64,000 nt of DNA from Aequorivita aurantiaca. GTDB lineage: Bacteria; Bacteroidota; Bacteroidia; Flavobacteriales; Flavobacteriaceae. The stretch lies in assembly GCF_030410135.1 (NCBI RefSeq), contig NZ_JAUGQQ010000001.1, positions 496,001 through 560,000 on the forward strand, read 5' to 3'. Positions 8,165 to 18,878 of this stretch are shown in pieces; the stretch's first letter is position 1; each line of letters begins with the position of its first letter. The position numbers were made by a program, and so were the translations under genes. The notes beneath the pieces are model-generated. The model searched no databases, had not been told where the DNA came from, and worked only from the letters and a program-made list of their open reading frames with translations.

Positions 8165-8878
8165 ATGATCAAGCGAATAAACTTGGAGCATATCCTATTT
8201 TTGGATATTGAAACCGTTCCGCAGCACCAATATTTTGAGGAATTGGATGATTCTTCTAAAATGCTTTGGGAAGTAAAAAGCCAATACCAAAGGAGAGATG
8301 ATTTTACAGCGGAAGAATTTTACGACCGTGCCGGAATTTGGGCGGAATTTGGAAAAATTGTCTGCATTTCCGTGGGCTATTTTGTGCTGAAAGGCGACAT
8401 CCGGAATTTTCGTGTTACCAGTTTTCACGGCGATGAAAAAACTATTTTAAAGGAGTTTAAAGCACTTTTGGAAATACATTTCAACAAACCGCACCACTTG
8501 ATTTGTGCGCACAACGGCAAGGAATTCGACTTTCCATATATTGCCCGACGAATGATTATAAATGGCATAGACATTCCTTTTAAATTGGATCTTTTCGGAA
8601 AAAAGCCGTGGGAAGTACCGCATTTGGATACGTTGGAATTATGGAAGTTTGGCGATTTTAAAACGTTTACTTCACTTAAATTATTGGCGCATGTGTTGGG
8701 CATTCCTTCGCCTAAGGACGACATTGATGGCAACCAGGTGCGAAGTGTTTTTTACGAAGAAAATGATATTGACAGAATTATTACATACTGCGAAAAGGAC
8801 GCCGTAACCATGGCCCAAATATTCTTAAGGCTTCGAAACGAGGAAATTTTGAGTGAAAGCGAAATACTTTCGGTGTAG
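8165..8878 (+). CDS. Predicted 3'-5' exonuclease (PolB-like, DnaQ fold)
   Basis: 237-residue stand-alone nuclease of the predicted PolB-like 3'-5' exonuclease family (PF10108 type). The DEDD catalytic residues are visible: FLDIETVPQ with Asp14 and Glu16, HNGKEFDFPYI with the second Asp near residue 122, and YCEKDAVTMAQI with the last Asp near residue 210. No polymerase domain is present. It lies about 50 bases after the hydrolase gene and may have its own weak promoter (TAGTTTTA upstream). A role in DNA or RNA trimming or repair is likely; the substrate is unknown. Confidence 0.9.
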   Translation: MIKRINLEHILFLDIETVPQHQYFEELDDSSKMLWEVKSQYQRRDDFTAEEFYDRAGIWAEFGKIVCISVGYFVLKGDIRNFRVTSFHGDEKTILKEFKALLEIHFNKPHHLICAHNGKEFDFPYIARRMIINGIDIPFKLDLFGKKPWEVPHLDTLELWKFGDFKTFTSLKLLAHVLGIPSPKDDIDGNQVRSVFYEENDIDRIITYCEKDAVTMAQIFLRLRNEEILSESEILSV

Positions 8879-8926
8879 CAGTTCGCCGTGAAGTTTTATT
8901 AACGTGGATTTCTCTATTTATTTTAG

Positions 8927-8934
8927 TAGTTTTA
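8927..8934 (+). promoter_or_regulatory. Candidate -7 box TAGTTTTA
   Basis: TAGTTTTA is one base from TAnnTTTG and lies 27 bases before the ATG at 8961. It supports that ATG over an in-frame upstream ATG at 8904, which would lie upstream of the promoter. Confidence 0.4.
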
Positions 8935-8960
8935 TCGCCCTTAATAAAACAACTATTTAT

Positions 8961-9374
8961 ATGAGAACTTCAATGTTTACCCCAAAAACTTTTTATATAG
9001 CGCTAATGGTTGCGGCTCCGCTTTTCATTTCCTGCAAGGACAAGGAAGTTACCGAAGCTAATGCACCCGCCCCCACGCAAGAGGCAACACTAGAACAGAA
9101 AAAACAGGCCTTACAAAATGTTGCGCCTACAACTACTTCGAATAATAATGCGGCAAACTCCAATGGGGGAGCCGTGAATCCGCCGCATGGACAGCCTGGG
9201 CATGATTGTGCCATTCCTGTTGGCGCGCCATTAAACGGTGCTGGCGGTACCAATACTGCCCCGGTATTAAATAAGACAGAAACAGTTCCGGCAGCCGTTT
9301 CGGGCAAAGGGATAAATCCTCCTCACGGGCAACCGGGTCACAGATGTGATCTTAATGTGGGCGACCCGCTATAA
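8961..9374 (+). CDS. Lipoprotein with two NPPHGQPGH motifs
   Basis: 137 residues from the chosen ATG. A lipoprotein signal ends in LFISC with the lipidated Cys at position 25. A low-complexity Ala/Pro/Thr/Asn linker follows, then two copies of a 19-residue motif: NPPHGQPGHDCAIPVGAPL (73-91) and NPPHGQPGHRCDLNVGDPL (119-137), the second forming the exact C-terminus. Each copy carries two His and one Cys in fixed spacing (HGQPGHxC), which looks like a metal-binding or cofactor-binding tag. I have seen this motif in other flavobacterial proteins but know no function. Monocistronic, ending at the shared terminator at 9396. Confidence 0.8.
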   Translation: MRTSMFTPKTFYIALMVAAPLFISCKDKEVTEANAPAPTQEATLEQKKQALQNVAPTTTSNNNAANSNGGAVNPPHGQPGHDCAIPVGAPLNGAGGTNTAPVLNKTETVPAAVSGKGINPPHGQPGHRCDLNVGDPL

Positions 9375-9395
9375 TCTTTCGAACTAACAAATATA

Positions 9396-9429
9396 AAGAG
9401 GCCCGTTCCACAATTGGAAGGGGCCTCTT
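9396..9429. terminator. Bidirectional terminator between convergent genes
   Basis: Stem AAGAGGCCC pairs with GGGCCTCTT, with an inner TTCC/GGAA pair and a short loop. It lies between the stops of the lipoprotein gene (plus) and the subtilase gene (minus) and can serve both. Confidence 0.8.
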
Positions 9430-9450
9430 GGGTTATCAATATTAACTAAT

Positions 9451-12400
9451 CTATTCCTTTACGAAACGCTTCATCAATTTGTTGTTTTCGGTATTTACTT
9501 CAATCATATAAACGCCACTTCCCAAAGCCGAAACATCTATACTTTCAGTAAAAATTCCTTTATTTACAATCTGTCCAACCATATTGTAGATTACGAAATC
9601 CTTTCCTTCTGCGTCAAGCAATGAAACATTCAGCGTCTGCTTTGCCGGGTTTGGATAGAGCGACATTTCTGCATTGCCCATTATATTGCCTTCAGCCATA
9701 TTTTGCATGCCGCTGCCTCCAATATTTACGGTATAATCTTCCACTTCACCATAGCTAAACGATTCGCATGCCGTTTGACTTGCATTATATTTCATGGAAA
9801 CACGCATTCTTGTGGGTCCCGGCAAGGCCGAGGTAGGTATAGTGAAATTTGTGCTCAAAGTGCCGCTGCTTGTTGAATTTCTGTTTACGACCAATTCGTT
9901 GGAATCAAATGTTCCGTTTTGGTTATAATCTATCCAAACTCTCCAGTATTCCCGGTAGCTGCTGCTTGAAAATCCAGCGCTATATCGAATGGTATTTGAG
10001 CCATAGGCCACATTTGTGTTCAAATTTGTATTGTCCTTGTAACCGCCATCGTTGCCGGAAGTATGATTGATAGTGTTGATTCTCACAAGGTCTATCCACT
10101 CAAAGCTTGAATTATTTCCGTTTGATGGGCAGTACGTTACGTTATTCGAAAGAGTAGTGAAATTCACAATATTGCTAAAACTAGAATTATTTCCGGCAGC
10201 ATCATGCGCACGAACTTTGAAGGAATAAGCCGTGGCAGCCGTCAATCCCGTAATGTTTGCTGAAGTTCCGGTAACGGTGCCAATGTTGGTATTTCCTTGG
10301 AAAACATCATAACCCGTCACGCCCACATTATCTGTGGAAGCAGTCCACGAAAGCGTTGCCGTTGTTTGGGTAATATTCGAAGCAACTAAATTGGTCGGAG
10401 ACGATGGTGGTTGCGTATCCCCGCCTGTTCCGCCCAATATAACGGTATAATCTTCCACCTCGCCATAGCTGAATGTTTCACAGGAAGTGGGGATTCCATT
10501 ATATTTCATTGAAATCCTCATGCGTGTGCTACCATCCAAAGCTGAAGCGGGAACAGTAAAACTTCCTGTAACCGTAGGATTTGTAGTTGCCGCCTGAGTC
10601 CAAACCTGTTCTCCAGGATCGGTAAAACTGCCGTTTTGGTTATAATCAATCCACGCGGCATAGCCTTCCGGATAGACTGTTCCCGTCCATGTGGGTGTTA
10701 CCGTAATGGAAACTGTGCTGTTTTTGTTTAAATTAGTATTAATGTTTGTAAAATCGGAATAGCCATTGCCAGAGCCCGAGGGATTGTTGATGGTTTCAAA
10801 CTGAACCCTACCTATATATTCATCAGCTACACTATTACCTTTTGAAGCGCAATAGGTTAGTTGTACATTTGTCGTCGTAAAGTTTACGGAAGCAGAATAA
10901 TTTGAAGTGGTTCCGTCAGCACATTTACTTCTTACCTGCGTTTCGTAATTTGTTTCTGGAGTTAATCCATTTATGGTTGAAGAAGTGCCACTCGCTGCTT
11001 GCACGTTCCAAGTACTAGCACCTATTTGCCGATAGCGAACGTCATAAGTTGCACCCGCGACAGCGTTCCACTGCACAATTGCTGAATTTGAACCTATGCC
11101 GGAAACATTCACGCCAGCGGGAGTAGTTGCATCACAAATTGCAGCTTCATCGGTAATTCCTGTAACAATCAAACTGAAATTTTGGCTTCCGCCGCTCAAC
11201 GAGCCTTTGTGCGTTACTGTAATTGTATAAGTTCCCGAGGCGCCGGAAACATCAATCCTTTCATATGGATCCACAATATTATCGCCGGTTCCGTTAGTGG
11301 TTATTGAAGTTAATCGATAGGGCATAAAAGTAGTGCCCCCTTTGGTTATGCGTATATCCAAATCATTTATCAATCGTGGAGTAGGGGAATTGGCCTGAGT
11401 GGTAGCAACCCCGGGAACATCCGTCCACGAAATGGATGCCATCAATTTATTGATTCCATCGGACTCTACGGTTATTGTATAGGTTTGTCCCGGGGAGAGC
11501 GTCAATTCATCAATTTTTGAATTCATTCCTTCACCGGAAATCACTTCCGCAGCGCGCTTCGCATTTAACAGGCCCCAGCCATAAATCGCGTCTGGTCCTG
11601 AAGAACCGGCATCATCTGCAGTATGCAAGGCCAAACCTTTTAAAGTGCTGGCACGCATAAAACTTCCATTTAAATTATTGTGGTGCTGTTGAAGCAAGAG
11701 CAGTGTTCCTGTTACGTTGGGGGAAGCCATAGAAGTTCCGGTAATGGTTCCGTAAGCACTATTGCTTGATTCGTATGTTGAAGTTACCGAAGTTCCGTTC
11801 CCGGTGATATCTGGTTTAATTCTTAAATCATCTGTTGGGCCTTCACTGCTGGAACTATTGATGCTTAGGCTTATCAAGTTTCCGCTTCCGTTGATGCTGG
11901 CGTCATTGGCATTCGCTACCACCAAATTGTTTTTTGATGTCGCGTGGCCAGTTAATTTATCATACGCAGAATTTCCATTTAAGGGATTCCCATTATAATT
12001 AGTGTTGCCATCATTTCCTGCGGCCACCACCATTAAATAATAGGGGGCGTTGTACATAACTTCGTCCCAATCGCGAGAATCAGTAATATATGCGCCAAAA
12101 TAATAATCTGGAACTAAATCTGACCGATACCCATAACTGTGGTTTGAAAGAAGCATTCCGCTGGACGCCGCGGCAGTTGCTTCGGCCACATCGTTGTTCC
12201 ACATATAGCCGCGCACTTTTGAATGCGGCGCCATTCCTTTGGCATTCGATTGAACTCCCGAGGCAGCAATAGTTCCAGTTACGTGGGCAGCGTGGAAATT
12301 GAGCTGGGTGCCACCTTCGGAAGCCGCATCTTGTACAGAAACACGATTGGTGCCCCCCGCTCCGTCATATTCTTGATGCAGTATTCGGGCATGCCCCCCA

Positions 12401-12798
12401 TCCCAAACATATGCGGTCATATTTTGCCCGTCAACACTCAAGCCAAGGCCACCGCCACTGTTTAGGTAATTAGTCCGTGTGGAAATTGCGGCGTTCACAT
12501 TGAAAGTCCTGTAATAGATCGGACTGCCATCCTCCGCAATATATTGCAGCTCAGCAAAACCGCCGTCCGGCAAAATCACCACCTGTGGAATATTCCTTCT
12601 TTGGGCCTCAGTGATGGCATTTTGTTTTTGTAATTTGTCCTTCGTTTCCAACCTGTTTTCAAGTGCGGAAAGATTGCCCAAATTATAGCGGCTAATTATT
12701 TGATTTCTTTGGCTTTCAGTTTGCGAAAAAGCCATTCCAGATGCTAAAAATAGGAAAAGAAGAATTATCCTCTTTACCTTTGGGTACTGTAGTTTCAT
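9451..12798 (-). CDS. Secreted subtilisin-like protease with FN3/GEVED domains and T9SS tail
   Basis: 1115-residue S8 family serine protease exported through Sec and then T9SS. Signal peptide about 1-25 (ending GMAFSQ), propeptide to about 110, catalytic domain about 115-425 with Asp133 (VWDGG), His169 (HAAHVTGT), Asn near 262 (AAGNDG) and Ser356 (GTSMASP). A P-proprotein-like beta domain follows, then FN3 (about 555-645), a GEVED domain (ending [14 protein letters not shown]), a second FN3, a second GEVED ([14 protein letters not shown]) and a C-terminal sorting domain ([16 protein letters not shown] to MKRFVKE). Likely extracellular or cell-surface protein degradation. Monocistronic; the 240-base upstream region is AT-rich without an obvious consensus promoter. 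Confidence 0.95.
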   Translation of the reverse strand: MKLQYPKVKRIILLFLFLASGMAFSQTESQRNQIISRYNLGNLSALENRLETKDKLQKQNAITEAQRRNIPQVVILPDGGFAELQYIAEDGSPIYYRTFNVNAAISTRTNYLNSGGGLGLSVDGQNMTAYVWDGGHARILHQEYDGAGGTNRVSVQDAASEGGTQLNFHAAHVTGTIAASGVQSNAKGMAPHSKVRGYMWNNDVAEATAAASSGMLLSNHSYGYRSDLVPDYYFGAYITDSRDWDEVMYNAPYYLMVVAAGNDGNTNYNGNPLNGNSAYDKLTGHATSKNNLVVANANDASINGSGNLISLSINSSSSEGPTDDLRIKPDITGNGTSVTSTYESSNSAYGTITGTSMASPNVTGTLLLLQQHHNNLNGSFMRASTLKGLALHTADDAGSSGPDAIYGWGLLNAKRAAEVISGEGMNSKIDELTLSPGQTYTITVESDGINKLMASISWTDVPGVATTQANSPTPRLINDLDIRITKGGTTFMPYRLTSITTNGTGDNIVDPYERIDVSGASGTYTITVTHKGSLSGGSQNFSLIVTGITDEAAICDATTPAGVNVSGIGSNSAIVQWNAVAGATYDVRYRQIGASTWNVQAASGTSSTINGLTPETNYETQVRSKCADGTTSNYSASVNFTTTNVQLTYCASKGNSVADEYIGRVQFETINNPSGSGNGYSDFTNINTNLNKNSTVSITVTPTWTGTVYPEGYAAWIDYNQNGSFTDPGEQVWTQAATTNPTVTGSFTVPASALDGSTRMRISMKYNGIPTSCETFSYGEVEDYTVILGGTGGDTQPPSSPTNLVASNITQTTATLSWTASTDNVGVTGYDVFQGNTNIGTVTGTSANITGLTAATAYSFKVRAHDAAGNNSSFSNIVNFTTLSNNVTYCPSNGNNSSFEWIDLVRINTINHTSGNDGGYKDNTNLNTNVAYGSNTIRYSAGFSSSSYREYWRVWIDYNQNGTFDSNELVVNRNSTSSGTLSTNFTIPTSALPGPTRMRVSMKYNASQTACESFSYGEVEDYTVNIGGSGMQNMAEGNIMGNAEMSLYPNPAKQTLNVSLLDAEGKDFVIYNMVGQIVNKGIFTESIDVSALGSGVYMIEVNTENNKLMKRFVKE

Positions 12799-13039
12799 AA
12801 TGTTTGGGTTTGTTAAAATTAATGAATAATCTGAAATAGTAAATATTTATAAAAATTCGCTAAAGCGTAAAATATAATTTATCAAAGGTCTTTTTAGTTG
12901 GAAGTATATTATAAAAAATCTTAAAAAAATTGCAATACTTAATACTAGACAATGAATTTACGAAAATATCTTTCAACAAGTAATCTGAATTAAATGTATT
13001 TAATCGGATAAAACATAATATATCTTGAATCAAAATTTG

Positions 13040-14722
13040 ATGAATAAATTATTAGCCATAAAAAACTTAACTATTTCTTTCGGAAAAAAAGACACGTTTT
13101 CGCCTGTCGTACATGATATTTCATTTGACGTTTTTGAAAATGAAATTCTGGGAATTGTCGGCGAATCTGGCTCTGGAAAATCAGTAACCTCGCTGGCTAT
13201 TTTAGGTTTATTGCCGAAAAAGGAAACGAAATTAAATGGGCAGATAAATTATGGTGAAAGGAATCTTCTTTACACGGATGAAAAATCCTTTCGAAATATC
13301 CGCGGAAAGGAAATTGCAATGATTTTTCAGGAACCGATGAGTGCGCTAAATCCATCTTTAAAATGCGGTTTTCAAGTTTCCGAAATACTTCGCCATCACT
13401 TCAATATGAATACCTCCGAAGCAAAGAGAGAAACAATTGCATTATTTGAAAAGGTAAAACTTCCACGTCCGAAGGATATATTCAACAGTTATCCGCACCA
13501 AATTAGTGGCGGGCAAATGCAGCGGGTAATGATTGCCATGGCCATCGCTTGCAAACCCAAACTTCTTATTGCAGACGAGCCTACGACTGCGCTCGATGTT
13601 ACCGTTCAAAAAGAAATTATTTCGCTCTTAAAATCGCTTCAGCAGGAAACCAAAATGGCAATGCTGTTTATTTCGCACGATTTAAGTTTGGTTTCAGAAA
13701 TTGCGGATAGGGTGGTGGTTATGTACAAAGGAAATATTGTGGAGAATGCAACAACGATCGATATATTTAAAAACCCAAAAGCAGAATATACAAAGGCGCT
13801 ACTGGCATCGAGACCCGCGCTCGATGTGCGTTTGAAAAAATTGCCGACAATCGCCTCAATCGCAGATAAAAGTTTTGTGCCGCATGAAATGAAACTCACT
13901 GAACGCGCCAAAAGACATAAACAGATTTATACTAAAAATCCAATTTTGGAGGTTCAAAATTTGGAAAAATATTATTTCAGTAATGTGGGCATCTTCGGAA
14001 AAAGGAAAATTGTGAAAGCTGTTGATAATGTAAGCTTTTCCGTTTTTGAAGGTGAAACACTGGGATTGGTGGGAGAATCCGGCTGTGGCAAATCAACTTT
14101 GGGAAGAACCATTCTTCAATTGGAAAAAGCTACTTCGGGAAATATTAAATATCGCGGGAAGGAACTTTCAAAACTTTCCCCTAGCGAAATCAGGAATCTG
14201 CGGAAGGAAATACAGATTATTTTTCAGGATCCGTATTCGTCATTGAATCCGCGTTTGATGATTGGGCAAGCCTTGATGGAACCAATGCAAGTTCACAAAT
14301 TGGGAAAAACTTCAAGGGAACGAAAGGATAAAGTTTTGCATTTGATAGAAAAGGTGGGGTTGGACGAAAGCTATTTTTATCGATATCCACACGAACTTTC
14401 GGGAGGCCAGCGACAGCGCGTGGGCATAGCCCGAACCATTGCGATGGAACCAAAACTTGTGATTTGCGACGAATCCGTTTCGGCTTTGGATATATCGGTA
14501 CAGGCGCAAGTGCTGAATTTGCTAAATGAGTTAAAAAATGATTTTGGGTTTACTTATATTTTTATTTCGCACGATTTAGCCGTAGTAAAATATATGTCCG
14601 ATCAACTCTTGGTAATGAATAGTGGAAGGATAGAAGAACTGGGCGATGCTGATGAGATTTATGCTAATCCACAAACGGAATATTCAAAAAAACTTATTGA
14701 CGCAATTCCGAAAGGTCTTTGA
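13040..14722 (+). CDS. Two-cassette peptide-type ABC transporter ATPase
   Basis: 560 residues holding two complete ABC ATPase domains, like GsiA/YejF or a DppD-DppF fusion, which power uptake of di- or oligopeptides or glutathione. First cassette: Walker A GESGSGKS (41-48), signature ISGGQMQRV, Walker [13 protein letters not shown]. Second cassette: Walker [10 protein letters not shown], signature [13 protein letters not shown], Walker [13 protein letters not shown]. An OligoHPY-like C-terminal stretch follows each. The ATG at 13040 is preferred to a TTG at 13025, since the domain begins right after it. No permease or binding protein lies nearby, so the partners must be elsewhere, as is common in Bacteroidota. 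Confidence 0.93.
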   Translation: MNKLLAIKNLTISFGKKDTFSPVVHDISFDVFENEILGIVGESGSGKSVTSLAILGLLPKKETKLNGQINYGERNLLYTDEKSFRNIRGKEIAMIFQEPMSALNPSLKCGFQVSEILRHHFNMNTSEAKRETIALFEKVKLPRPKDIFNSYPHQISGGQMQRVMIAMAIACKPKLLIADEPTTALDVTVQKEIISLLKSLQQETKMAMLFISHDLSLVSEIADRVVVMYKGNIVENATTIDIFKNPKAEYTKALLASRPALDVRLKKLPTIASIADKSFVPHEMKLTERAKRHKQIYTKNPILEVQNLEKYYFSNVGIFGKRKIVKAVDNVSFSVFEGETLGLVGESGCGKSTLGRTILQLEKATSGNIKYRGKELSKLSPSEIRNLRKEIQIIFQDPYSSLNPRLMIGQALMEPMQVHKLGKTSRERKDKVLHLIEKVGLDESYFYRYPHELSGGQRQRVGIARTIAMEPKLVICDESVSALDISVQAQVLNLLNELKNDFGFTYIFISHDLAVVKYMSDQLLVMNSGRIEELGDADEIYANPQTEYSKKLIDAIPKGL

Positions 14723-15100
14723 AGACATAATTATGAATAAAAAAAACCCGTTCTAACCTCACGAAGAACGGGTTTTGTGGATTATCTGTGTTTATGACAG
14801 ATTTGGGGCATAAACAACCATAAAAAAAGATTAGAACACTAAAAACACTTTCTTAAAAATGAAAAGCACGTTTGCTAATAATTCCTTTGTGCTTTTAAAT
14901 GATCTAATTACTTTTTCCATATGAGGTTAAGTTGGTAAGATTTGGGACTGCTAAGATGGCAACTATTTTCGAACAGAACGACTAAAAGCATTTAATTTCG
15001 ATGAAATACATTAAAAATTAACATTTCAACATATATTAGTAGTATATTAACATCGAATACTATAATCCCGGCCCTGAAAATCTATGGATAGAAGTAAAAT
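14723..15100. other. 378-base intergenic region with terminator and a second hairpin
   Basis: The region between the ABC ATPase and scoB stops holds the terminator at 14745-14774 and a further inverted repeat, AAAAGCAC (14862-14869) with GTGCTTTT (14889-14896) around a 19-base loop, which could end transcription from either side. The rest is AT-rich; I see no ORF with coding character and no RNA gene. Confidence 0.5.
14745..14774 (+). terminator. Rho-independent terminator after the ABC ATPase gene
   Basis: Stem AACCCGTTCT with AGAACGGGTT around a 10-base loop, preceded by a run of A and followed by TT. Works for the plus strand and, with the A run, for the minus strand. Confidence 0.8.
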
Positions 15101-15757
15101 TTAAAACACCATTTCAGGTATATTTCCTTTAATTATTAAATCTCCTTCAGTTGCTTTTTGAATTTCTTCAACGGAGATGCCCGGCGCACGTTCCAATAGG
15201 TGAAACTTACCCTCAATAATTTCTAATACCGCTAAATCGGTCACTATTTTTTTTACGCATTTCACACCTGTCAGCGGAAGGCTACATTGCCTTAGAAGTT
15301 TCGATTCACCTTCACGATTGGTGTGCATCATGGCTACAATTATGTTTTCTGCGGAAGCTACTAAATCCATTGCCCCGCCCATTCCCTTCACCATTTTTCC
15401 AGGAATTTTCCAGTTTGCAATATCACCGTTTTGAGAAACCTCCATCGCACCTAAAATTGTAAGATCCACGTGTTGGCCACGAATCATTCCAAAACTCATT
15501 GCCGAGTCAAAGAAAGATGCGCCGGGCATTGCGGTTATCGTCTGCTTTCCGGCGTTTATTAAATCTGGATCTTCCTCGCCTTCAAATGGAAAGGGTCCCA
15601 TCCCGAGAATTCCGTTTTCGCTTTGGAATTCCACACTTATATCGTCGCGTACAAAATTGGCCACTAAAGTTGGGATGCCGATACCTAAATTTACGTAGTA
15701 TCCGTCCTTAACTTCTTTTGCAATTCGTTGCGCTATTTGTTCTTTTGAAAGTGCCAT
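15101..15757 (-). CDS. scoB: 3-oxoacid CoA-transferase subunit B
   Basis: With ScoA it moves CoA from succinyl-CoA to acetoacetate or a related 3-oxoacid, for ketone body, short-chain acid or branched amino acid catabolism. 218 residues. The catalytic glutamate sits in the motif QSENGILGMG near residue 47, and GIGIPTLVANF at 26-36 and GAMEVSQNGDIANWKIPGK are family features. The start codon overlaps the scoA stop (TAATG), so the subunits are translated together. I see no clear terminator close behind it. Confidence 0.95.
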   Translation of the reverse strand: MALSKEQIAQRIAKEVKDGYYVNLGIGIPTLVANFVRDDISVEFQSENGILGMGPFPFEGEEDPDLINAGKQTITAMPGASFFDSAMSFGMIRGQHVDLTILGAMEVSQNGDIANWKIPGKMVKGMGGAMDLVASAENIIVAMMHTNREGESKLLRQCSLPLTGVKCVKKIVTDLAVLEIIEGKFHLLERAPGISVEEIQKATEGDLIIKGNIPEMVF

Positions 15758-16458
15758 TAGTTTGTTTTTCTTACAGTTCGTTGCTCAATTCTCTTTTCAT
15801 AATTTTCACCTTGAAATATTCTTTGGATAAAAATTCCAGGTATATGGATATGGTTTGGGTCCAATTCGCCAGCCGGCACAAGCTCTTCCACTTCAGCAAC
15901 GGTTATTTTTCCCGCACCGCACATTGCGGGGTTGAAATTTCGGGCGGTCCCTTTAAAAATCAGATTCCCGGCTTCGTCGCCTTTCCAAGCTTTCACAAAG
16001 GAGAAATCTGCCTCAAACGCTTTTTCCATTACATACATTTTTCCGTGAAATTCCCGTGTTTCCTTTCCTTTGGCAACTTCGGTTCCGTAGCCGGCCGGGG
16101 TGAAAAATGCAGGAATTCCGCTTCGGGCAGCTTCGCATCGTTGTGCCAATGTTCCTTGTGGCACCAATTCAACTTCCATTTCGCCACTGAGCATTTGGCG
16201 CTCAAACTCAGCGTTTTCTCCCACATATGAAGAAATCATTTTCTTTATTTGATGCTTTTTTAGCAAAAGCCCGAGCCCAAAATCATCTACACCGGCATTG
16301 TTTGAAATGCAGGTAACATTTTGGATATTTCTTCGGACTAATTCTGCTATTATATTTTCCGGAATACCGCACAGGCCAAAACCGCCTAACATAAAAGTCA
16401 TTCCATCAGCAATGCCCTCACAGGCTTCGCGGACATTTGCAACTGTCTTTTTAATCAT
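15757..16458 (-). CDS. scoA: 3-oxoacid CoA-transferase subunit A
   Basis: 233-residue alpha subunit of succinyl-CoA:3-oxoacid CoA-transferase. The CoA-transferase family I signature GGFGLCGIPENII is at about 25-37, and CISNNAGVDDFGLGLLL follows. First gene of the scoAB pair; the upstream terminator at 16502-16532 separates it from the PBP1A operon, so it must have its own promoter in the roughly 40-base gap, but no convincing TAnnTTTG box is seen there. Confidence 0.95.
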   Translation of the reverse strand: MIKKTVANVREACEGIADGMTFMLGGFGLCGIPENIIAELVRRNIQNVTCISNNAGVDDFGLGLLLKKHQIKKMISSYVGENAEFERQMLSGEMEVELVPQGTLAQRCEAARSGIPAFFTPAGYGTEVAKGKETREFHGKMYVMEKAFEADFSFVKAWKGDEAGNLIFKGTARNFNPAMCGAGKITVAEVEELVPAGELDPNHIHIPGIFIQRIFQGENYEKRIEQRTVRKTN

Positions 16459-16493
16459 TTTTTATTTTTTCTGAAAATTACAAAATTTCAATC

Positions 16494-16532
16494 TATAAAA
16501 AAACCTCACAGCGCGTGCACGCTAGTGAGGTT
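16494..16532 (-). terminator. Terminator of the ricT-gldH-PBP1A operon
   Basis: AACCTCAC and GTGAGGTT form the outer stem with an inner self-complementary GCGTGCACGC; on the minus strand it is followed by a run of T (16494-16502). Confidence 0.85.
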
Positions 16533-16560
16533 GTTATTGCTGATCACTAAATGAAAGGGA

Positions 16561-18873
16561 TTAAATTCCAAATTCATCGGGTATTTCTTCAATGTCAGAG
16601 TTGCCCTCGCGCCATTTTGAACAGTCCGTTTCAATGGAGAGTTTTGCGGGCCGCTTAAAATGTTCGGTTGAAACATTCAGATCTTCATCGGCATAACAGC
16701 TTTTCATATACATTCCCCAAATGGGTAGTGCCATAGTTGCACCCTGTCCGTAGGCGGTTGAAGCAAAATGGGTCGCACGGTCGTCCCCACCTACCCATAC
16801 GCCGGTCACAAGGTTCGGAACCATACCCATAAACCAACCGTCACTATTATTTTGGGTTGTACCGGTTTTGCCGGCAATAGGGTTTGTGAAGTTATAGGGA
16901 TAGCCGGTAACTGCATTTTTATAAACCGCGGATCCTTCACGTCCCGTACCTCTCAAACGGCTTCCGGAGCCGGATTGGGTAACTCCCTCCATTAGGCTTA
17001 CGGTTACATAGGCTGTTTCGTTACTGATTACGTCCTTCGTTTTGGGAACATTTTGATAAAGCACCGTACCGTTTTTATCTTCAATTCTTTGAATTAAAAT
17101 AGGCTCCACGTACACGCCTTCATTGGCGAAGGTGCTGTATGCGCCAACCATTTCATATACTGATACATCTGGTGTTCCCAGGGCTATGGATGGAACGGCA
17201 GGCATTTTTTCGGTGTCTACCCCCATTTTTTCAACTAAATCAATTACCGGTTGTGGTCCAACGCGGTCAATTAAGCGTGCCGTTATTGTGTTAATTGAAT
17301 TTGCAAGAGCATATTTTAAGTTCACCATACCGCCATAGCCACCTCCGGCGTTTTTTGGCGTCCACGGCTGTAGAAGACCGTGTTTGCCTGTTGGAATAGT
17401 ATAAATCGTATTTGGCAATGTGTCACAGGGCGACATGTGCATTTGGTCTATGGCCGTTGCATAAACAAAAGGTTTAAAAGTAGAGCCAATTTGGCGCTTC
17501 CCTTTCTTTACCATGTCATACTTATAGTGTTTGTAATCTATCCCGCCTACCCAGGCTTTTACCTCGCCGGTTTGCGGAGTCATGGACATCATGGCTGCCT
17601 GTAAAAATGATTTGTGGTATCGGATGGAATCCATTGGCGTCATAACGGTATCAATATCGGCCTTCCATGAGAAAACGCGCATGGGCACCTTCTTTTTAAA
17701 GCTTTTTATAATATCTTCTTCATCAATGCCTCGGTTGGACATTTCTCGCCATCTATCGCTTTTTCGCATTGCGGAATTTAGAATGCTTTTGGTTTCTTCT
17801 TCCGTAATATCGCGGAAAGGTGCAGTTTTGTTCTTTTTGTTTTGTTCGTCAAAGGCCTTTTGAAGATGAGCCATATGTTTCTTGACAGCCTGCTCTGCAT
17901 ATTCCTGCATTTTACTATCTATGGTTACAAATACTTTTAGACCATCCTGATAAATATTGTATTTGCTGCCGTCGGGTTTTGGATGTTCCTTTATCCAATC
18001 CTCCATAAAATGACGTGCATATTCACGGAAATAAGTTGCACTGCCTTCATCGTGGCCTTGAGGTGTAAACTTTATATTTAAAGGAAGTGCTTGCAGGGAA
18101 TCCTTAACTTTTTCTGATATATAGTCATATTTCTCCATTTGGGAGAGAACAACATTCCGTCTATTGGTTACTCCCACTGGGTTGCGCACTGGGTTATATA
18201 GCGATGCATTTTTGAACATTCCTACCAAGGTTGCAGATTCTACGGTTGAAAGCTGTGAGGGAGGTTTGTCAAAATAAATATTGGCGGCAGATTCGATCCC
18301 GACCGCTTGGTTCACGAAATCATATTCGTTAAAGTACATGGTAATAATTTCTTCTTTCGTGTAACGGCGTTCCAAACGGGTGGCAATAATCCATTCCTTA
18401 ATTTTCTGTAAACCGCGCTGTAACTTGTTTCGCGACACTTGTTCGGTAAAAAAGAGTTTCGCCAACTGTTGCGTAATAGTACTGGCCCCACCACGCGAGC
18501 CAAGAAATGCAACGGCGCGTATGGTTCCTCTTCCATCAATCCCCGAGTGATCATAAAAACGTACGTCCTCGGTGGCGATCAAAGCGTTCACGAGATGATC
18601 GGGCAGAGTGTCAAATGGAACTGGGGTTCTGTTTTCCTTATAGAACTTTCCGATGGTCTTTCCATCGGATGAAATGATTTCAGTAGCCAGATTTTTTTCA
18701 GGATTCTCGAGGCTGGTTTCATCTGGCAGACTTCCGAAAACCCCCCACGAAGCGAGAAGGAAAAATAAAATGATTAAAAGAATGAACCCTGCGAAAATTT
18801 TCCAAAAGGTTTTTATGTGAGGGGACAAATTGTTGTCGGTTTTCTTTTTGGGAGCTGATTTTTTCGTTGCCAT
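16561..18873 (-). CDS. mrcA: Penicillin-binding protein 1A (bifunctional transglycosylase/transpeptidase)
   Basis: 770-residue class A PBP that polymerises lipid II and cross-links peptidoglycan. A cytoplasmic basic N-terminus and one membrane helix (about 21-44) precede a GT51 glycosyltransferase with Glu102 in TEDVRFYDHSGID and the block STITQQLAK (131-139). The transpeptidase domain has SxxK at Ser464-Thr-Phe-Lys467, SxN at Ser526-Ile-Asn528 and KTG at 669-671. An insert rich in charged residues (about 335-400) separates the domains. Third gene of the ricT-gldH operon (five bases after gldH). Confidence 0.96.
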   Translation of the reverse strand: MATKKSAPKKKTDNNLSPHIKTFWKIFAGFILLIILFFLLASWGVFGSLPDETSLENPEKNLATEIISSDGKTIGKFYKENRTPVPFDTLPDHLVNALIATEDVRFYDHSGIDGRGTIRAVAFLGSRGGASTITQQLAKLFFTEQVSRNKLQRGLQKIKEWIIATRLERRYTKEEIITMYFNEYDFVNQAVGIESAANIYFDKPPSQLSTVESATLVGMFKNASLYNPVRNPVGVTNRRNVVLSQMEKYDYISEKVKDSLQALPLNIKFTPQGHDEGSATYFREYARHFMEDWIKEHPKPDGSKYNIYQDGLKVFVTIDSKMQEYAEQAVKKHMAHLQKAFDEQNKKNKTAPFRDITEEETKSILNSAMRKSDRWREMSNRGIDEEDIIKSFKKKVPMRVFSWKADIDTVMTPMDSIRYHKSFLQAAMMSMTPQTGEVKAWVGGIDYKHYKYDMVKKGKRQIGSTFKPFVYATAIDQMHMSPCDTLPNTIYTIPTGKHGLLQPWTPKNAGGGYGGMVNLKYALANSINTITARLIDRVGPQPVIDLVEKMGVDTEKMPAVPSIALGTPDVSVYEMVGAYSTFANEGVYVEPILIQRIEDKNGTVLYQNVPKTKDVISNETAYVTVSLMEGVTQSGSGSRLRGTGREGSAVYKNAVTGYPYNFTNPIAGKTGTTQNNSDGWFMGMVPNLVTGVWVGGDDRATHFASTAYGQGATMALPIWGMYMKSCYADEDLNVSTEHFKRPAKLSIETDCSKWREGNSDIEEIPDEFGI

Positions 18874-18878
18874 ATTTT

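Noticed and set aside
8904-8960. Upstream ATG of the His/Cys-motif lipoprotein
   Set aside because: It would put 19 residues before the lipoprotein signal and lies upstream of the promoter box; ATG 8961 fits the lipobox.
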